Assembly (NCBI RefSeq): GCF_026342355.1
Contig: NZ_JAPEMV010000001.1
Location: 1,612,001-1,676,000 of the forward strand
Length of the DNA stretch: 64,000 bases
Source: Streptomyces sp. NBC_00249
GTDB taxonomy: Bacteria; Actinomycetota; Actinomycetes; Streptomycetales; Streptomycetaceae
Direction: 5' to 3'
Shown here: piece after piece, positions 7,552-19,193 of the stretch
Numbering within the stretch: the first letter of the stretch is position 1
How the letters are laid out: each line of letters begins with the position of its first letter
Translations under genes and position numbers: made by a program
Notes under the pieces: generated by a model
Told to the model about the DNA's origin: nothing
The model's input: only the letters and a program-made list of their open reading frames with translations
Database searches by the model: none

Positions 7552-8856
7552 TCACGACACCGGCCGGGAGTCCTCCCACACCGATTCGAACTCTTCCCGG
7601 TACGTCGTGAAGAGGCCGTGGTCGGCGTCCTTGGGGACCCCGCGGCCGCCCCCGCGCAGGACCAGCACGGGCGCCTCCATGCCCCGGGCCCGGCGCAGGT
7701 ACGACTGGACCACGGCGATGCCCGAGGACTCGCCCTCGACCAGGTAGGCGGTGAAGCGCGGGGTCTCGTCGAAGACGTGGATGTCGAAGCGCGAGGGGTC
7801 CCGCAGCCCCGCCCGCACCCGGCGCACGTGCAGGATGTTCATCTCCACGGACCGGCTCAGCTCGCCCTTGCGCAGCCCGAGCTCCCGCTCGCGCCGCTTG
7901 ACGGCGCTGCTCGCCGGGTTCAGGAACAGCAGCCGTACCCGGCAGCCCGCCTCACTGAGCCGGACGAGCCGGCGGCCGGAGAAGTTCTGCACCAGCAGGT
8001 TGAGGCCTATCCCGATGGCGTCGAGGCGCCGCGCGCCCCCGAACAGGTCCTCGGCCGGGAGCTGGCGCTGGAGCCGCACCCGGTCCGGGTGGACGGAGAT
8101 GACGTCGGCGTACCGGTCGCCGACCAGGTCCTCGACGGCGTCGATCGGCAGCCGGTCCGCCGACGGGGAGCCCGAGCCCGCGCCGAGCACCTCCAGCAGC
8201 CGCGCCGAGGCCCGCTCGGCCTGCTCCAGGACCGCCCGCGACAGCGCCCGGTTGCGGGAGACCACGTTCCGGGTGACCTCCAGCTCGTCGAGGGCCAGCT
8301 CGATCTCGCGCCGGTCGTCGAAGTACGGCTCGAAGCACGGCCAGTGCTGGACCATCAGCTCCCGCAGCTGCGGCAGCGTCAGGAAGCTGAGGACGTTGTC
8401 GTCGGCCGGGTCGAGGAGGTAGCCCTTGCGGCGGCTGACCTCGCGGACGGCGACCGCGCGCTGCACCCACTCCTGGCCGGCGGGACCGGCGGCCGCGACC
8501 ACCCAGTCGTCGCCGCCGTGCACCGGCTCGTAGACGGGCCGCAGCACGGCGCCGACCACCGACCGCAGCCGCTGCTCGATGAGGTTCAGCCAGATGTACG
8601 CACGGCCCGCGCGCTGGGCCCGCGTACGGACCTCGCTCCAGGCGTCCGCGCCCCAGTCCAGCTCGGCCCCGGCCCGTACCTCCCCGGCCGCCGGCGCCGC
8701 CAGGGACACCGTCCCGGCCGCCGCCGCGCCCGCCACACCCCCAGGGGCGTCCGCCGGGCCACCCTCGTGACCGCTGTCACCAGGGGGCAGCTCCAGACCT
8801 CCCGAGCTCACCCGTGCACCGCCTTCTGCGTCTGGACGCCCGTCTCCAGTGATCAC
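7552..8856 (-). CDS. SAV2148 family HEPN domain-containing protein
   Basis: A 434-residue cytoplasmic protein matching, from memory, the Streptomyces family named SAV2148 HEPN. Residues 1-70 are low-complexity Gly/Ala. From about 75 a helical HEPN-like domain runs through RAYIWLNLIEQRLRSVVGAV and continues with TRNVVSRNRALSRAVLEQAE. The C-terminal 150 residues (GCRVRLLFLNPASSAVKRRE, SRFDIHVFDETPRFTAYLV) resemble a phospholipase-D-like or DUF5919 sensor domain. HEPN domains are often ribonucleases in toxins, but the canonical Rx4-6H motif is not evident, so catalysis is uncertain. A conserved role in Streptomyces physiology is more likely than a mobile toxin because the family is widespread in the genus. 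Confidence 0.8.
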   Translation of the reverse strand: MITGDGRPDAEGGARVSSGGLELPPGDSGHEGGPADAPGGVAGAAAAGTVSLAAPAAGEVRAGAELDWGADAWSEVRTRAQRAGRAYIWLNLIEQRLRSVVGAVLRPVYEPVHGGDDWVVAAAGPAGQEWVQRAVAVREVSRRKGYLLDPADDNVLSFLTLPQLRELMVQHWPCFEPYFDDRREIELALDELEVTRNVVSRNRALSRAVLEQAERASARLLEVLGAGSGSPSADRLPIDAVEDLVGDRYADVISVHPDRVRLQRQLPAEDLFGGARRLDAIGIGLNLLVQNFSGRRLVRLSEAGCRVRLLFLNPASSAVKRRERELGLRKGELSRSVEMNILHVRRVRAGLRDPSRFDIHVFDETPRFTAYLVEGESSGIAVVQSYLRRARGMEAPVLVLRGGGRGVPKDADHGLFTTYREEFESVWEDSRPVS

Positions 8857-8968
8857 GGAAGGGTACTCCGCGCGCGCGGCCCGTTGCAGCCCGAAGCCGT
8901 CCGAGGTGACCCTACGCCCCTCGGCGCGGCTGTCCGTTGACTCATTATGTGATGCCCCGACAGTGTGC

Positions 8969-8995
8969 TGACCCGCATATCAGCTCTCCGGGTCA
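8969..8995. promoter_or_regulatory. Inverted repeat upstream of glgX
   Basis: TGACCCG at 8969-8975 and CGGGTCA at 8989-8995 form a 7 bp inverted repeat with a 13 bp spacer in the 250 bp divergent region between the HEPN gene and glgX. A TTGACT hexamer at 8937-8942 may be a -35 element for rightward transcription. The repeat would sit downstream of that promoter, where a repressor could bind. No protein can be assigned. Confidence 0.3.
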
Positions 8996-9106
8996 CCCGT
9001 CAGGCGCATCCCAAGTCCACGCGTGCGGGCCCTCTTTCGGGGAAGATCTGGCTGTGACGTGATCCATGCCGGATCAAGCCGACCAGGAGGGGAAGAGTCG
9101 TTATCC

Positions 9107-11205
<2,099 letters not shown>

Positions 11206-11221
<16 letters not shown>

Positions 11222-12513
11222 GCGGTCGGCTCCCCGGCGTCCGCGGTGACCGCGGAGCGGGTGTCCGCCCCTGCGGGCCGGGCCGGGGCCGGGACGGCGG
11301 CCGTGGCGTGCGCGCGGGCGGCGGGCACCCGGGTGAACAGGGCCAGGCACAGGCACATCGCGGCCGCCACCGTGACCACGGCGAAGGCCCCGGCGGGACC
11401 GTACCGCTCGGCGAGCCGTCCCGAGACGGCGAGGGCGACGGCCTGGCCGGCGACCAGCGAGCTGGCGGCGAAGGCCATCGACTCGGCGAGCCGGGCCGGT
11501 TCCACGGACCGCTCGGTGAGCGCGAAGGCGGTGATCAGGTGCGGGGCGCAGGCGGCCCCGAGCACGGTGACGACCGCGTACAGGGGCAGCAGGCTGTCGG
11601 TGAAGAGCAGCGGCACGGACAGGGCCAGCCCGGCGGCGGTGGCGACCCGCCAGCGCAGCCGCAGCCCGAATCGGGCGGGCAGCGCACCCATGCCGAGGCC
11701 GACGGCGGCGCTGACCACGCCCATGGCGGCGTAGACCATGCCGGCCTGCCCGGGCACGCCGAGGCGGACGGTCAGCGCGGCTATCCCGGCCTGACAGGCG
11801 CCGAACATGGCGCCCTGGAAGAAGAGCGTCCCCCGGACGGAGTGGACGACGCCCGGCGGCCGGACCCGGCGGCCCCCGCTGCGCGCCGGTGCGGGCGAGC
11901 CCGCCGTGACGGCGGCGCTGGGGTGCAGGGCGAAGACGGTGCCGAAGACGGCGACCAGCGCGGCGGCGCCGCCGAGGGCGAAGGCGGGGTGCGCGACGAG
12001 CGCGGCCATCCCCACGAGGGCGGGGCCGATGACGAACGAGACCTCGTCGAGGGTGCCTTCGAGGGAGTGGATGGCGCCCACGACGCTCTCGTCGGCCTTG
12101 GCGCGGTGCGCCAGGGCCACGGAGCGGCTGCGGGCGAGCGGCCCGATCAGGGGGACGGAGGCGCCGGTGACGGCGCCGATCGCGGCCAGCGGGGCCGTGG
12201 CGAGGTGGCCGAGGGCGCCCGCGACGAGCGCGGCGGTGGCGACCGCGTTGACGGCGGCGGCGCCGAGGACCACGGGGCGCTGTCCGTGGCGGTCGGCGAG
12301 CCGGCCGAGGACGGGTCCGAAGACCACCTGGCCGGCGGAGAGGGTGCCGCCGACGATGCCGGCGGTGGCGAGGGAGCCGCTGGTCTCCGCGACCAGCAGG
12401 ACGCTCCCGAACTGGGACATCGCGACGGGCAGTCGGGCGAAGAACGAGACGAAGGGGAGTAGGGGCCCGGTCAGGGCGATGACTTTTCGATAGGTGTCGA
12501 CGGTTCCAAACAC
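11206..12513 (-). CDS. MFS transporter
   Basis: A 435-residue major facilitator with about 12 hydrophobic segments. GRLADRHGQRPVVLG, in the loop between segments 2 and 3, is the classic MFS motif A (GxLaDrxGrkxxl). A long soluble C-terminal tail rich in Ala and Pro follows. Substrate unknown; drug or metabolite efflux is typical for this type. It is convergent with glgX (16 bp overlap) and divergent from treY. Confidence 0.85.
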
Positions 12514-12595
12514 CTGATGAACGTTAACCCGGCGCAGTCACCCGGATGCATTGGGTCATGGCACGGAATCGCGTGCACTGGGTACGTACGTTCTC

Positions 12596-14878
12596 ATGAC
12601 CCAGCAGTACTCGAGCAGTACCTCGGAAACTGATGTTCCGACACCCGTCATCCCGGCGTCCACCTACCGCCTTCAGCTGAGCCCCGCGTTCCCGTTCGCG
12701 GCGGCGCGGGCAGCCGTACCGTACCTCGCGTCGCTCGGCGTGTCACACGTGCACCTGTCGCCCGTGCTGGAGGCCGTGCCCGGCTCGGCCCACGGCTACG
12801 ACGTCACCGACCACTCCCGGGTGCGGGCCGAGCTGGGCGGCGAGGCGGGGCTGCGGGAGCTCGCGGCGGCCGCGCGGGCGCACGGGCTCGGCCTGGTGCT
12901 CGACATCGTGCCCAACCACATGGCGGTCCCGGCGCCGCTGAGCCTGAACCTGCCGCTGTGGGAGGTGCTGCGGGAGGGGCCGCACTCCCCGTACGCGCGC
13001 TGGTTCGACATCGACTGGGAGGCGGGCGGCGGGCAGCTGCTGCTGCCGGTGCTGGGCGGCCCGGCCGAGCCGGGCGCCTGGCGGGTCGACGCCGGGGCGG
13101 GCGTCCTGCGGTACGGGGAACAGGGCGAGGACGTACGGGAGTTCCCGCTGCGCGCGGGGACGGCGCGGCTGCCGCTGCCGGAGCTGCTGGCGGCGCAGTG
13201 GTACCGGCCGGCGTGGTGGCGCGAGGCCCGCACGGACCTCAACTACCGCCGCTTCTTCACCATTTCGGACCTGATCGGGGTCCGGGTGGAGGATCCCGCG
13301 GTATTCGCCGCGACCCACGCGAAGGTGCTGGAGCTGGTCCGCGACGGGGTTGCGGCGGGCCTGCGGATCGATCACGTGGACGGGCTGGCGGACCCCGGGG
13401 AGTACCTGCGGCGGCTGCGGGAGGCGGTGGGCGGCGCCTGCTGGGTGGTGGTGGAGAAGATCCTGGCCCGCGAGGAACGGCTGCCGCCCGCCTGGCCGGT
13501 GGCGGGCACCACCGGGTACGACGCCCTGCACCGGCTGGACGGCCTGTTCACCGATCCGGCGGGCACGGCCGAACTGGCCCGCGCCTACGAGGAGTCCACC
13601 GGGCTGCCCGCCTGGGAGGAGACCGCCGGGGCGGCCGCCCGGGAGGTGCTGACCGTGGACCTGGCCGCCGAGCTGACCACCCTGGAGCGCTGGACCGGTC
13701 CCGAAGCGGCGCCCGCCGTACGGGAGTTGCTCATCGCCTACCCGGTGTACCGGCCGTACCCGGGCGGGCCCGGGCCCTCGACGGGGACCCTGGAGCGGGC
13801 GGCCGAGCGGGCCGGTACGGCCGCCGTGGAGGGCGTACGCGGCCTCCTGCTGCGGGATCCGGCCTTCGCGGCCCGCTTCGCCCAGACCTCGGCGGCCCTG
13901 CGCGCCAAGTCCCTGGAGGACCGGGCCTTCTACCGCTGGGCCCCGCTGCTGTCCGCCACCGAGGTCGGCGGGGAACCGGGGGCCCCGGCGGTGGCGCCCG
14001 ACGCCTTCCACGCGTACTGCGCGCACCTCGAACGGGACTGGCCCGCCTCGGGCACGGTGCTGTCCACGCACGACACGAAGCGCAGTGCCGACGTCCGGGC
14101 GCGGATCGCGGTGCTCTCCGAGGCCCCGGAGGCGATGGGCGCGCCGGGCGGGCCGGATCCGCAGCTCGGCTGGGTGGCCCGGCAGAGCGCGCTCGGCCTC
14201 GGGGAGGTACCCGAGCGGGGCCCCCGGCTCACGGCGGCCCTGCTGAAGGCGGCCCGGGAGGCGGGGCTGCGCACCTCGTGGACCGACCCCGACGCGGCGT
14301 ACGAGGCCCGGATCGCGGACCTGGTGCCGGGCCGGGCGCCGGGGCTGCCGCCCGCACTGGCGGCCGCCGCCCGCGCGAACCTGCTCGGGGCGACCCTGCT
14401 GCACCTGACGATGCCCGGGGTCCCCGAGGTGTACCAGGGCTCGGAGAGCGAGTACCGGGCACTGGTGGACCCGGACAACCGCCGCCCCGCCGTACTGCCC
14501 CGGGAGGCGCTGGCCGCCCTGGACGCGGGGGCCGCGCCGCAGGGTCTCGCGGAGGAGAAGCTGGCCCTGACGGCGGCCCTGCTACGGCTGCGGCGCGCCC
14601 GCCCGGGACTGTTCCGGGGGTACGGCCCGCTGGTGGCTCAGGGCCCGGCGGCGCAGCACGTGGTGGCCTTCACCCGCTCCCCCGGGCTGCTGGTGGCGGT
14701 GACCCGGCTGTCGCACCGGCTGGCCGTGTCGGGCGGCTGGCGCGGCACCCGCCTGGCCCTCCCGCCGGGCGACTGGACGCCCGTCCTGCCGTGGTGCGGG
14801 CGCCCGGCGGGCGGGACGGGGGCGGAGGTGGCGGTCCTGTTGGGCGGGCACCCGGTGGGGGTGTGGATCCACCGCTGA
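12596..14878 (+). CDS. treY: Malto-oligosyltrehalose synthase TreY
   Basis: A 760-residue GH13 enzyme that converts the reducing-end alpha-1,4 bond of malto-oligosaccharides to an alpha,alpha-1,1 bond. It acts just before TreZ, which releases trehalose. The start PASTYRLQLSPAFPFAAARA is the TreY N-terminal signature. The catalytic blocks are LVLDIVPNHMA, GLRIDHVDGLADP (nucleophile Asp), VVVEKILAREE (acid Glu) and STHDTKRSADVRAR. ATG 12596 gives the usual short tail before PASTYR; an upstream in-frame start at 12551 is not conserved. TreZ is at 25290, so the two pathway genes are separated by about 10 kb of unrelated genes. Confidence 0.92.
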   Translation: MTQQYSSSTSETDVPTPVIPASTYRLQLSPAFPFAAARAAVPYLASLGVSHVHLSPVLEAVPGSAHGYDVTDHSRVRAELGGEAGLRELAAAARAHGLGLVLDIVPNHMAVPAPLSLNLPLWEVLREGPHSPYARWFDIDWEAGGGQLLLPVLGGPAEPGAWRVDAGAGVLRYGEQGEDVREFPLRAGTARLPLPELLAAQWYRPAWWREARTDLNYRRFFTISDLIGVRVEDPAVFAATHAKVLELVRDGVAAGLRIDHVDGLADPGEYLRRLREAVGGACWVVVEKILAREERLPPAWPVAGTTGYDALHRLDGLFTDPAGTAELARAYEESTGLPAWEETAGAAAREVLTVDLAAELTTLERWTGPEAAPAVRELLIAYPVYRPYPGGPGPSTGTLERAAERAGTAAVEGVRGLLLRDPAFAARFAQTSAALRAKSLEDRAFYRWAPLLSATEVGGEPGAPAVAPDAFHAYCAHLERDWPASGTVLSTHDTKRSADVRARIAVLSEAPEAMGAPGGPDPQLGWVARQSALGLGEVPERGPRLTAALLKAAREAGLRTSWTDPDAAYEARIADLVPGRAPGLPPALAAAARANLLGATLLHLTMPGVPEVYQGSESEYRALVDPDNRRPAVLPREALAALDAGAAPQGLAEEKLALTAALLRLRRARPGLFRGYGPLVAQGPAAQHVVAFTRSPGLLVAVTRLSHRLAVSGGWRGTRLALPPGDWTPVLPWCGRPAGGTGAEVAVLLGGHPVGVWIHR

Positions 14879-14954
14879 TCGCCTGCGTCGCCGCGCCCCC
14901 GGCCGCTACGCTTCCTCACACCCGGGCCACTGGGCCGGGTGGAGGGGCGGGGAG

Positions 14955-16772
14955 ATGCCGTTGGAGAGCCCGGGCGTGCTCCAGGAGCGGTACTGGTTGG
15001 ACCGTGCCTGGGAGGAGCACGGTCCGGTGACGTACTGGTCCGCGTACGACCAGCGCACCGGGGCGGAGGTGTTCGTCCAGCAGTTACGGCCGCTGGGCGG
15101 CCGGATGCGCGAGGACCGCACCTGGCCCCCCAGGAGACGGCTGCCGGGGGACCGCTCCCCCGCGGCGCTGTCCCGCAAGGGGGCCTCCGGCAAGCGGGCC
15201 TCCGGCAAGGAACCCTCTACCAAGAAGCCTGCGGCCAAGGGCTTTTCGGTCAGGGGGTTCGCCACCAAGCCCGGGCCCACCGACACCGACACCGACACGC
15301 CCCTGCCCCCCGGCAGCCTGCTGGGGCAGGTCCGTAGGGTCGAGGACACGAAGAGCGCCCATCTGCTGGCCGTCCACGACGCGTTCGAGCAGGACGGTGC
15401 GCTGTGGGTGGTCATGGATCCCGTCCAGCCCCGCTCCCTGGACCGCCTGATGCGGGAGCAGGGCCGGCTGGACGGCGCCGGCGCGGCCTTCCTCGGCGCG
15501 GAGATGGCGGCAGGGCTCCGGGAGCTGCACGCCGCCGGTCTCGCGTACGGACAGCTCACCCCCCACAACGTCTTCCTCCGCGCGGACCGCACCCTGGCCC
15601 TGGCCGGCTACGGGCTCCTGCCCGCGCCCGACGGGGACCACGGCCCGTGGGTGCGGCCCTGGCGGCCCGACTCCCCGTACACCGCACCCGAGCTGGCGGA
15701 CCGCCGCACCGACCGGCCTCCGGCCCCGACGCCGTCGGGGGACCTGTGGGCGATGGGGATGGTCCTCTACGAGATCCTGGCCGGCTCCGGCAGCCTGCTG
15801 TACGGGCCGCTGAGGAAGTTCCGCTGGGTGCGGACGATCCACGACGCCCGCCCGCCACGGATCGCCAAGGAGCGCGAACTCAGCCTCCTGCTGGCCTTGT
15901 TGCTCTCCCCCCACTCCGGGGCCCGCAGCTCCGCCGGCACGGCCGAGGTCACCCTCTCCGGCATCGCCGAGCAGCACGAGCCGATGGCCGCGGGCCACTG
16001 GGCCGTCGCGAACCGGCGGCCGAAGTCGCTCTACCAGCACCTGCGCGACACCCTGGTGCAGTTCTTCACCACCGTCACCAGCCGGGTCGTGGCCGCCTTC
16101 CTGTCCGGCGTGCTCGTCACCGTCTTCGGCTGGCACCTGGTGAGCCGCCCCTCGGCACCCAACGTGGAAACGGCCCTGGTGGGCTCCGTGCTGTTCGGCC
16201 TCGCGTACGGGATCGTCCAGGTGCTGGCCCGGGCCGGGCTGAACTGCTGGGCCCTGATGCGCGGGAGGCCGTGGTGGCCCGGCAGACGCGCGGGACCCGC
16301 CGCGGCGGCCGAAGGCCCCCGTCCGGCCGGGCCGCCGCCGCAGCCGCAGGGGCGGCCCGCGGCGGCGCCCCCGCCCCGGCTGCCCGCCTGCACGCCCCGG
16401 CTGACGATGCGCGACGCCCCGGCCCGCGTGGGCCGGCCCGTACGGCTGGAGTTCGTCCTCGACGTCCCGCCCGGCCATCCGTGGCACCGGCCCGCCGGGG
16501 ACACCACCGCACCGGCGGAACTCGTCCTGGTGGCCTCCACCCTCGCGGCCGGGGCGGACATCGTGCCGGCCAGCCGCGGCTACCGCCCGCAGGACCCCGA
16601 AGAGGGGCCCGCCGCCTTCGAGTTCACCGCGCGGACACCCGGACGGCACGTGCTGCGCATCACGGTCTTCGAGCGCGTCCACGGGGTGGTGCTGCAGGAA
16701 CTGAATGCGACCCTGGAGGTCGAGGAGCCCGCGCTCCTCGCACCTGCCCGGCACGACCCAGCGGAGTTCTGA
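14955..16772 (+). CDS. Membrane-anchored pseudokinase
   Basis: A 605-residue Ser/Thr kinase-fold protein with the catalytic residues missing. The beta-3 Lys position reads VFVQQL (Gln42/43), the HRDxxxxN loop reads YGQLTPHN (198-205) and the DFG position reads LAGYG (216-220). Residues 74-115 are a Lys/Ser-rich insert ending TDTDTD. Two transmembrane segments (about 378-395 and 405-427) follow the kinase fold. A Pro/Ala-rich linker (450-480) leads to a C-terminal beta-rich, Ig-like domain (about 485-590) with RVGRPVRLEFVLDVPPG. It is first in an operon: a CHAT protease gene begins 4 nt after its stop and a hydrolase gene overlaps that one. A sensor or scaffold role at the membrane is inferred. 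Confidence 0.8.
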   Translation: MPLESPGVLQERYWLDRAWEEHGPVTYWSAYDQRTGAEVFVQQLRPLGGRMREDRTWPPRRRLPGDRSPAALSRKGASGKRASGKEPSTKKPAAKGFSVRGFATKPGPTDTDTDTPLPPGSLLGQVRRVEDTKSAHLLAVHDAFEQDGALWVVMDPVQPRSLDRLMREQGRLDGAGAAFLGAEMAAGLRELHAAGLAYGQLTPHNVFLRADRTLALAGYGLLPAPDGDHGPWVRPWRPDSPYTAPELADRRTDRPPAPTPSGDLWAMGMVLYEILAGSGSLLYGPLRKFRWVRTIHDARPPRIAKERELSLLLALLLSPHSGARSSAGTAEVTLSGIAEQHEPMAAGHWAVANRRPKSLYQHLRDTLVQFFTTVTSRVVAAFLSGVLVTVFGWHLVSRPSAPNVETALVGSVLFGLAYGIVQVLARAGLNCWALMRGRPWWPGRRAGPAAAAEGPRPAGPPPQPQGRPAAAPPPRLPACTPRLTMRDAPARVGRPVRLEFVLDVPPGHPWHRPAGDTTAPAELVLVASTLAAGADIVPASRGYRPQDPEEGPAAFEFTARTPGRHVLRITVFERVHGVVLQELNATLEVEEPALLAPARHDPAEF

Positions 16773-16776
16773 ACCC

Positions 16777-18078
16777 TTGGACGTCGAGCTCGAACTCACA
16801 GCACCCCAGGATCCCGGAGACCTCTACCGGCTCCTGCCCCAGCCGCCGTCCTGCGGGCCCCGGGATCTGGTGGTCACCCTCCGCAGGCCGGCCGGCGGAA
16901 AGGTCGGCCTCTCCCTGTGGGGCGATTCCCGGATCGTCCCCCAGCCCAGCAACGGCACGCTCGACGCGACCCTGGAGACGGACGCGGAGCGGCTCGAGGC
17001 GCTGTCGGCCCGACTCATATCCCACTGGCAGCGTTTCGTCGAGTACCAGCCCGAAGCCCTGCCCCACCAGCCGCTGGACAAGCTGCCGTTCAAACGTCTC
17101 GCCGACCTCAGCGGCCGTCCCCCGGCCGAGGTGCTCGCCAAGGTGGCCTTCCTCGCCGCCGAGGGACGCAACCTGCTGAGCAAGCTGCTCGCCGGTGACG
17201 ACCGGGAGCTGGCCTTCGTACGGACCCGGTTGCTCGACGTCCTGGCCAGGCGGGACCTGCGCATCCGCTTCGTCTCCGACCTGGACATCCCCTGGAGCAT
17301 GCTGGCCGTCGGCCCGGCCGCCCACGACGCCGGCACCATCGCCGACCCGTTCGACGCCTTCCTGGGCCACCGGCACCAGATCGAGGCCCTGACGAAGGCG
17401 TACCCGAGCGACTTCTGGTACGTGGCCCGGCACACCCGCCCCGTCGCCAGCGTCAACGCCGACGAGGAACTGACCGGCAAGCCGCTCGCACCGGAGGTGC
17501 GCAAACTCCTCGACGACCGGACCGAGCTGACCGAGCGGTTCCTCGGCACCGAGCTGCTCGACGCCCTGCGCCGGCCGGCCCTCGCCGAGGACCTGATGTA
17601 CTTCTTCTGCCACGGCCGGTACACCACCCAGGGCGCCCACACCTGGCAGGAGATGCGGCTCAGCGACCCGCTGCCGATCGACGGCGAACTCGTCGACAGC
17701 TACCGCGAACCGCACACCGAGGCCAACGCGCGCGACGGCACGCTGTCCCTCTTCCACCCCATGGTCGTGCTGAACGTCTGCTTCGCCGGCGCCCCCGCCG
17801 CCTCCGGCTACCACAGCCTCTCGGCGGCCTTCGTCCTGCACGGCGCCACGGGCGTCCTCGCCCCGCGCATCGAGATGCCGCAGGTCTTCGGCGCCGAGTT
17901 CGCCCTGCGGTTCCTGACCCGCTACGTCGTCGACGGGCTGCCCGCCGGCCTGGCCGTGCTGGAGACCGTGCGCTGGTTCGCCGCCGAGTACCGCAACCCG
18001 CTGGCCCTCACGTACGGCCTGGTCTGCGGGCTCGACAGCCGTCTCGTCCCCGAACCCCAGGAAGGACCCACCCCATGA
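16777..18078 (+). CDS. CHAT domain (caspase-like) protease
   Basis: A 433-residue protein with a C-terminal CHAT domain, the bacterial caspase/separase-like Cys protease fold. The catalytic dyad is visible as His279 in MYFFCHGRYT and Cys335 in VVLNVCFAGAP. These are followed by the ALxxAF-like FVLHGATGVLAPRIEM helix and a C-terminal FRNPLALTY-type strand. The N-terminal 180 residues are alpha/beta with no recognised domain. The start is set at TTG 16777, which has GGAG 10 nt upstream and follows the pseudokinase stop by 4 nt; no ATG or GTG start fits. The stop overlaps the hydrolase ATG (ATGA). CHAT proteases act in bacterial immunity and cell death (e.g. the type III-E CRISPR-linked protease), so a regulated protease is inferred. 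Confidence 0.85.
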   Translation: MDVELELTAPQDPGDLYRLLPQPPSCGPRDLVVTLRRPAGGKVGLSLWGDSRIVPQPSNGTLDATLETDAERLEALSARLISHWQRFVEYQPEALPHQPLDKLPFKRLADLSGRPPAEVLAKVAFLAAEGRNLLSKLLAGDDRELAFVRTRLLDVLARRDLRIRFVSDLDIPWSMLAVGPAAHDAGTIADPFDAFLGHRHQIEALTKAYPSDFWYVARHTRPVASVNADEELTGKPLAPEVRKLLDDRTELTERFLGTELLDALRRPALAEDLMYFFCHGRYTTQGAHTWQEMRLSDPLPIDGELVDSYREPHTEANARDGTLSLFHPMVVLNVCFAGAPAASGYHSLSAAFVLHGATGVLAPRIEMPQVFGAEFALRFLTRYVVDGLPAGLAVLETVRWFAAEYRNPLALTYGLVCGLDSRLVPEPQEGPTP

Positions 18079-19193
18079 CCGCACGCGCTCCGCGCCGGCT
18101 CGCCCGGATCCTGGGCCGCCGCACCCGGCCCGCGGAACCGTTGGCCGACGCGCTGACCACCGTGGACCTGGACACCGACGGCTGGCTGCTGTCCTCGGCC
18201 ACGGGCCGGCGGGTACGCGCCGACCTGCTGGCGGGGCACCTCGCCGACCGGCTGAACCCGCCCTCCTGGGCCACCGACATCATCGTCCACGTCCACGGCT
18301 GGCGCACGGAACCCGACTCCGCCGTCCGCGGCGCCCGTCGCCTGCTGACGCTGATGGCCCGCCAGCGCGCCGCCCGCGCCGCGCTCTACCCGAGGCTGGA
18401 CGAGGACCGCTGGGCGCCCTGGACCGTCGTCGTACGCTGGCCGTCCTCGTCCGCCCTCACCAAGGGCGGCTACCAGGAGGTCCGCGAGCGGGCCCACGAC
18501 ATGAGCGCCGAGGGCACGGGCTACGCCCCGCACGTCCTGGGGCACCTGCTGGGCTACCTGCACGCGGAGCGCGGCGATCCGGCGGCGCCGGGGACCCTGC
18601 GCACCCGGGCGGGCCAGTACCTGCACCTGGTCGGGCACTCCTTCGGCGGGCGCTTCCTGTGCGAGGCGGTGACCGCGGCGGCGGACGCCGCGCACGGGGA
18701 CACCCTGGGGTGGAGCACGGCCACCCATCCCTCGCGGCCCTTCACCGTGGACTCGCTCACCGTGTTCCAGATGGCCGCGCCCGCCTCCGCCTTCGACTCC
18801 ACCTTCCGGCGGCTGCGCCCGGGACCGCTCGGGCACACCTCACCGGTCGGCGGCCCGATGGTCTTCACCCACTCCCGGTACGACCGGGCGACGGGCTTCT
18901 GGCACCTGCTCGGGGAGGGCCGCTCGGGCATCGGCCACTCGGGGATGCGCGTCACGTCCGCCACCACCCTCGCCGAAGCCGGCGCCCTCGCGCCCAGCGA
19001 CGTCTGGTCCACCCGGCTGCTGCGCGCCGACACCCCCTACCCGCTCCGGTCGCTGGACCACACCTTCGTCAACGTCGACGCGAGCTGGCGCTACCGCAGC
19101 ACCCGCATCAACCCGGTGGGCGCCCACTCCGACTTCTACCACCCGGAATCGGCCCACCTGCTGCTCAGTCTCGCCGAGCACTCCCGTCCGTAG
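18075..19193 (+). CDS. Alpha/beta hydrolase in CHAT operon
   Basis: A 372-residue alpha/beta hydrolase. The nucleophile elbow is GHSFGG (Ser189) and the oxyanion HG turn lies in VHVHGW (72-76). A probable catalytic His sits in the C-terminal VGAHSDFYHPESAHLL block. It has no signal peptide and begins with a basic, Arg-rich stretch. It resembles serine esterases or lipases of the DUF-type hydrolases in bacterial conflict operons rather than metabolic esterases. It overlaps the CHAT gene by 4 nt, so the three genes are translationally coupled. It may be the effector or substrate released or activated by the protease; this is inference. Its last 29 bp overlap the convergent LysR gene. Confidence 0.75.
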   Translation: MTARAPRRLARILGRRTRPAEPLADALTTVDLDTDGWLLSSATGRRVRADLLAGHLADRLNPPSWATDIIVHVHGWRTEPDSAVRGARRLLTLMARQRAARAALYPRLDEDRWAPWTVVVRWPSSSALTKGGYQEVRERAHDMSAEGTGYAPHVLGHLLGYLHAERGDPAAPGTLRTRAGQYLHLVGHSFGGRFLCEAVTAAADAAHGDTLGWSTATHPSRPFTVDSLTVFQMAAPASAFDSTFRRLRPGPLGHTSPVGGPMVFTHSRYDRATGFWHLLGEGRSGIGHSGMRVTSATTLAEAGALAPSDVWSTRLLRADTPYPLRSLDHTFVNVDASWRYRSTRINPVGAHSDFYHPESAHLLLSLAEHSRP

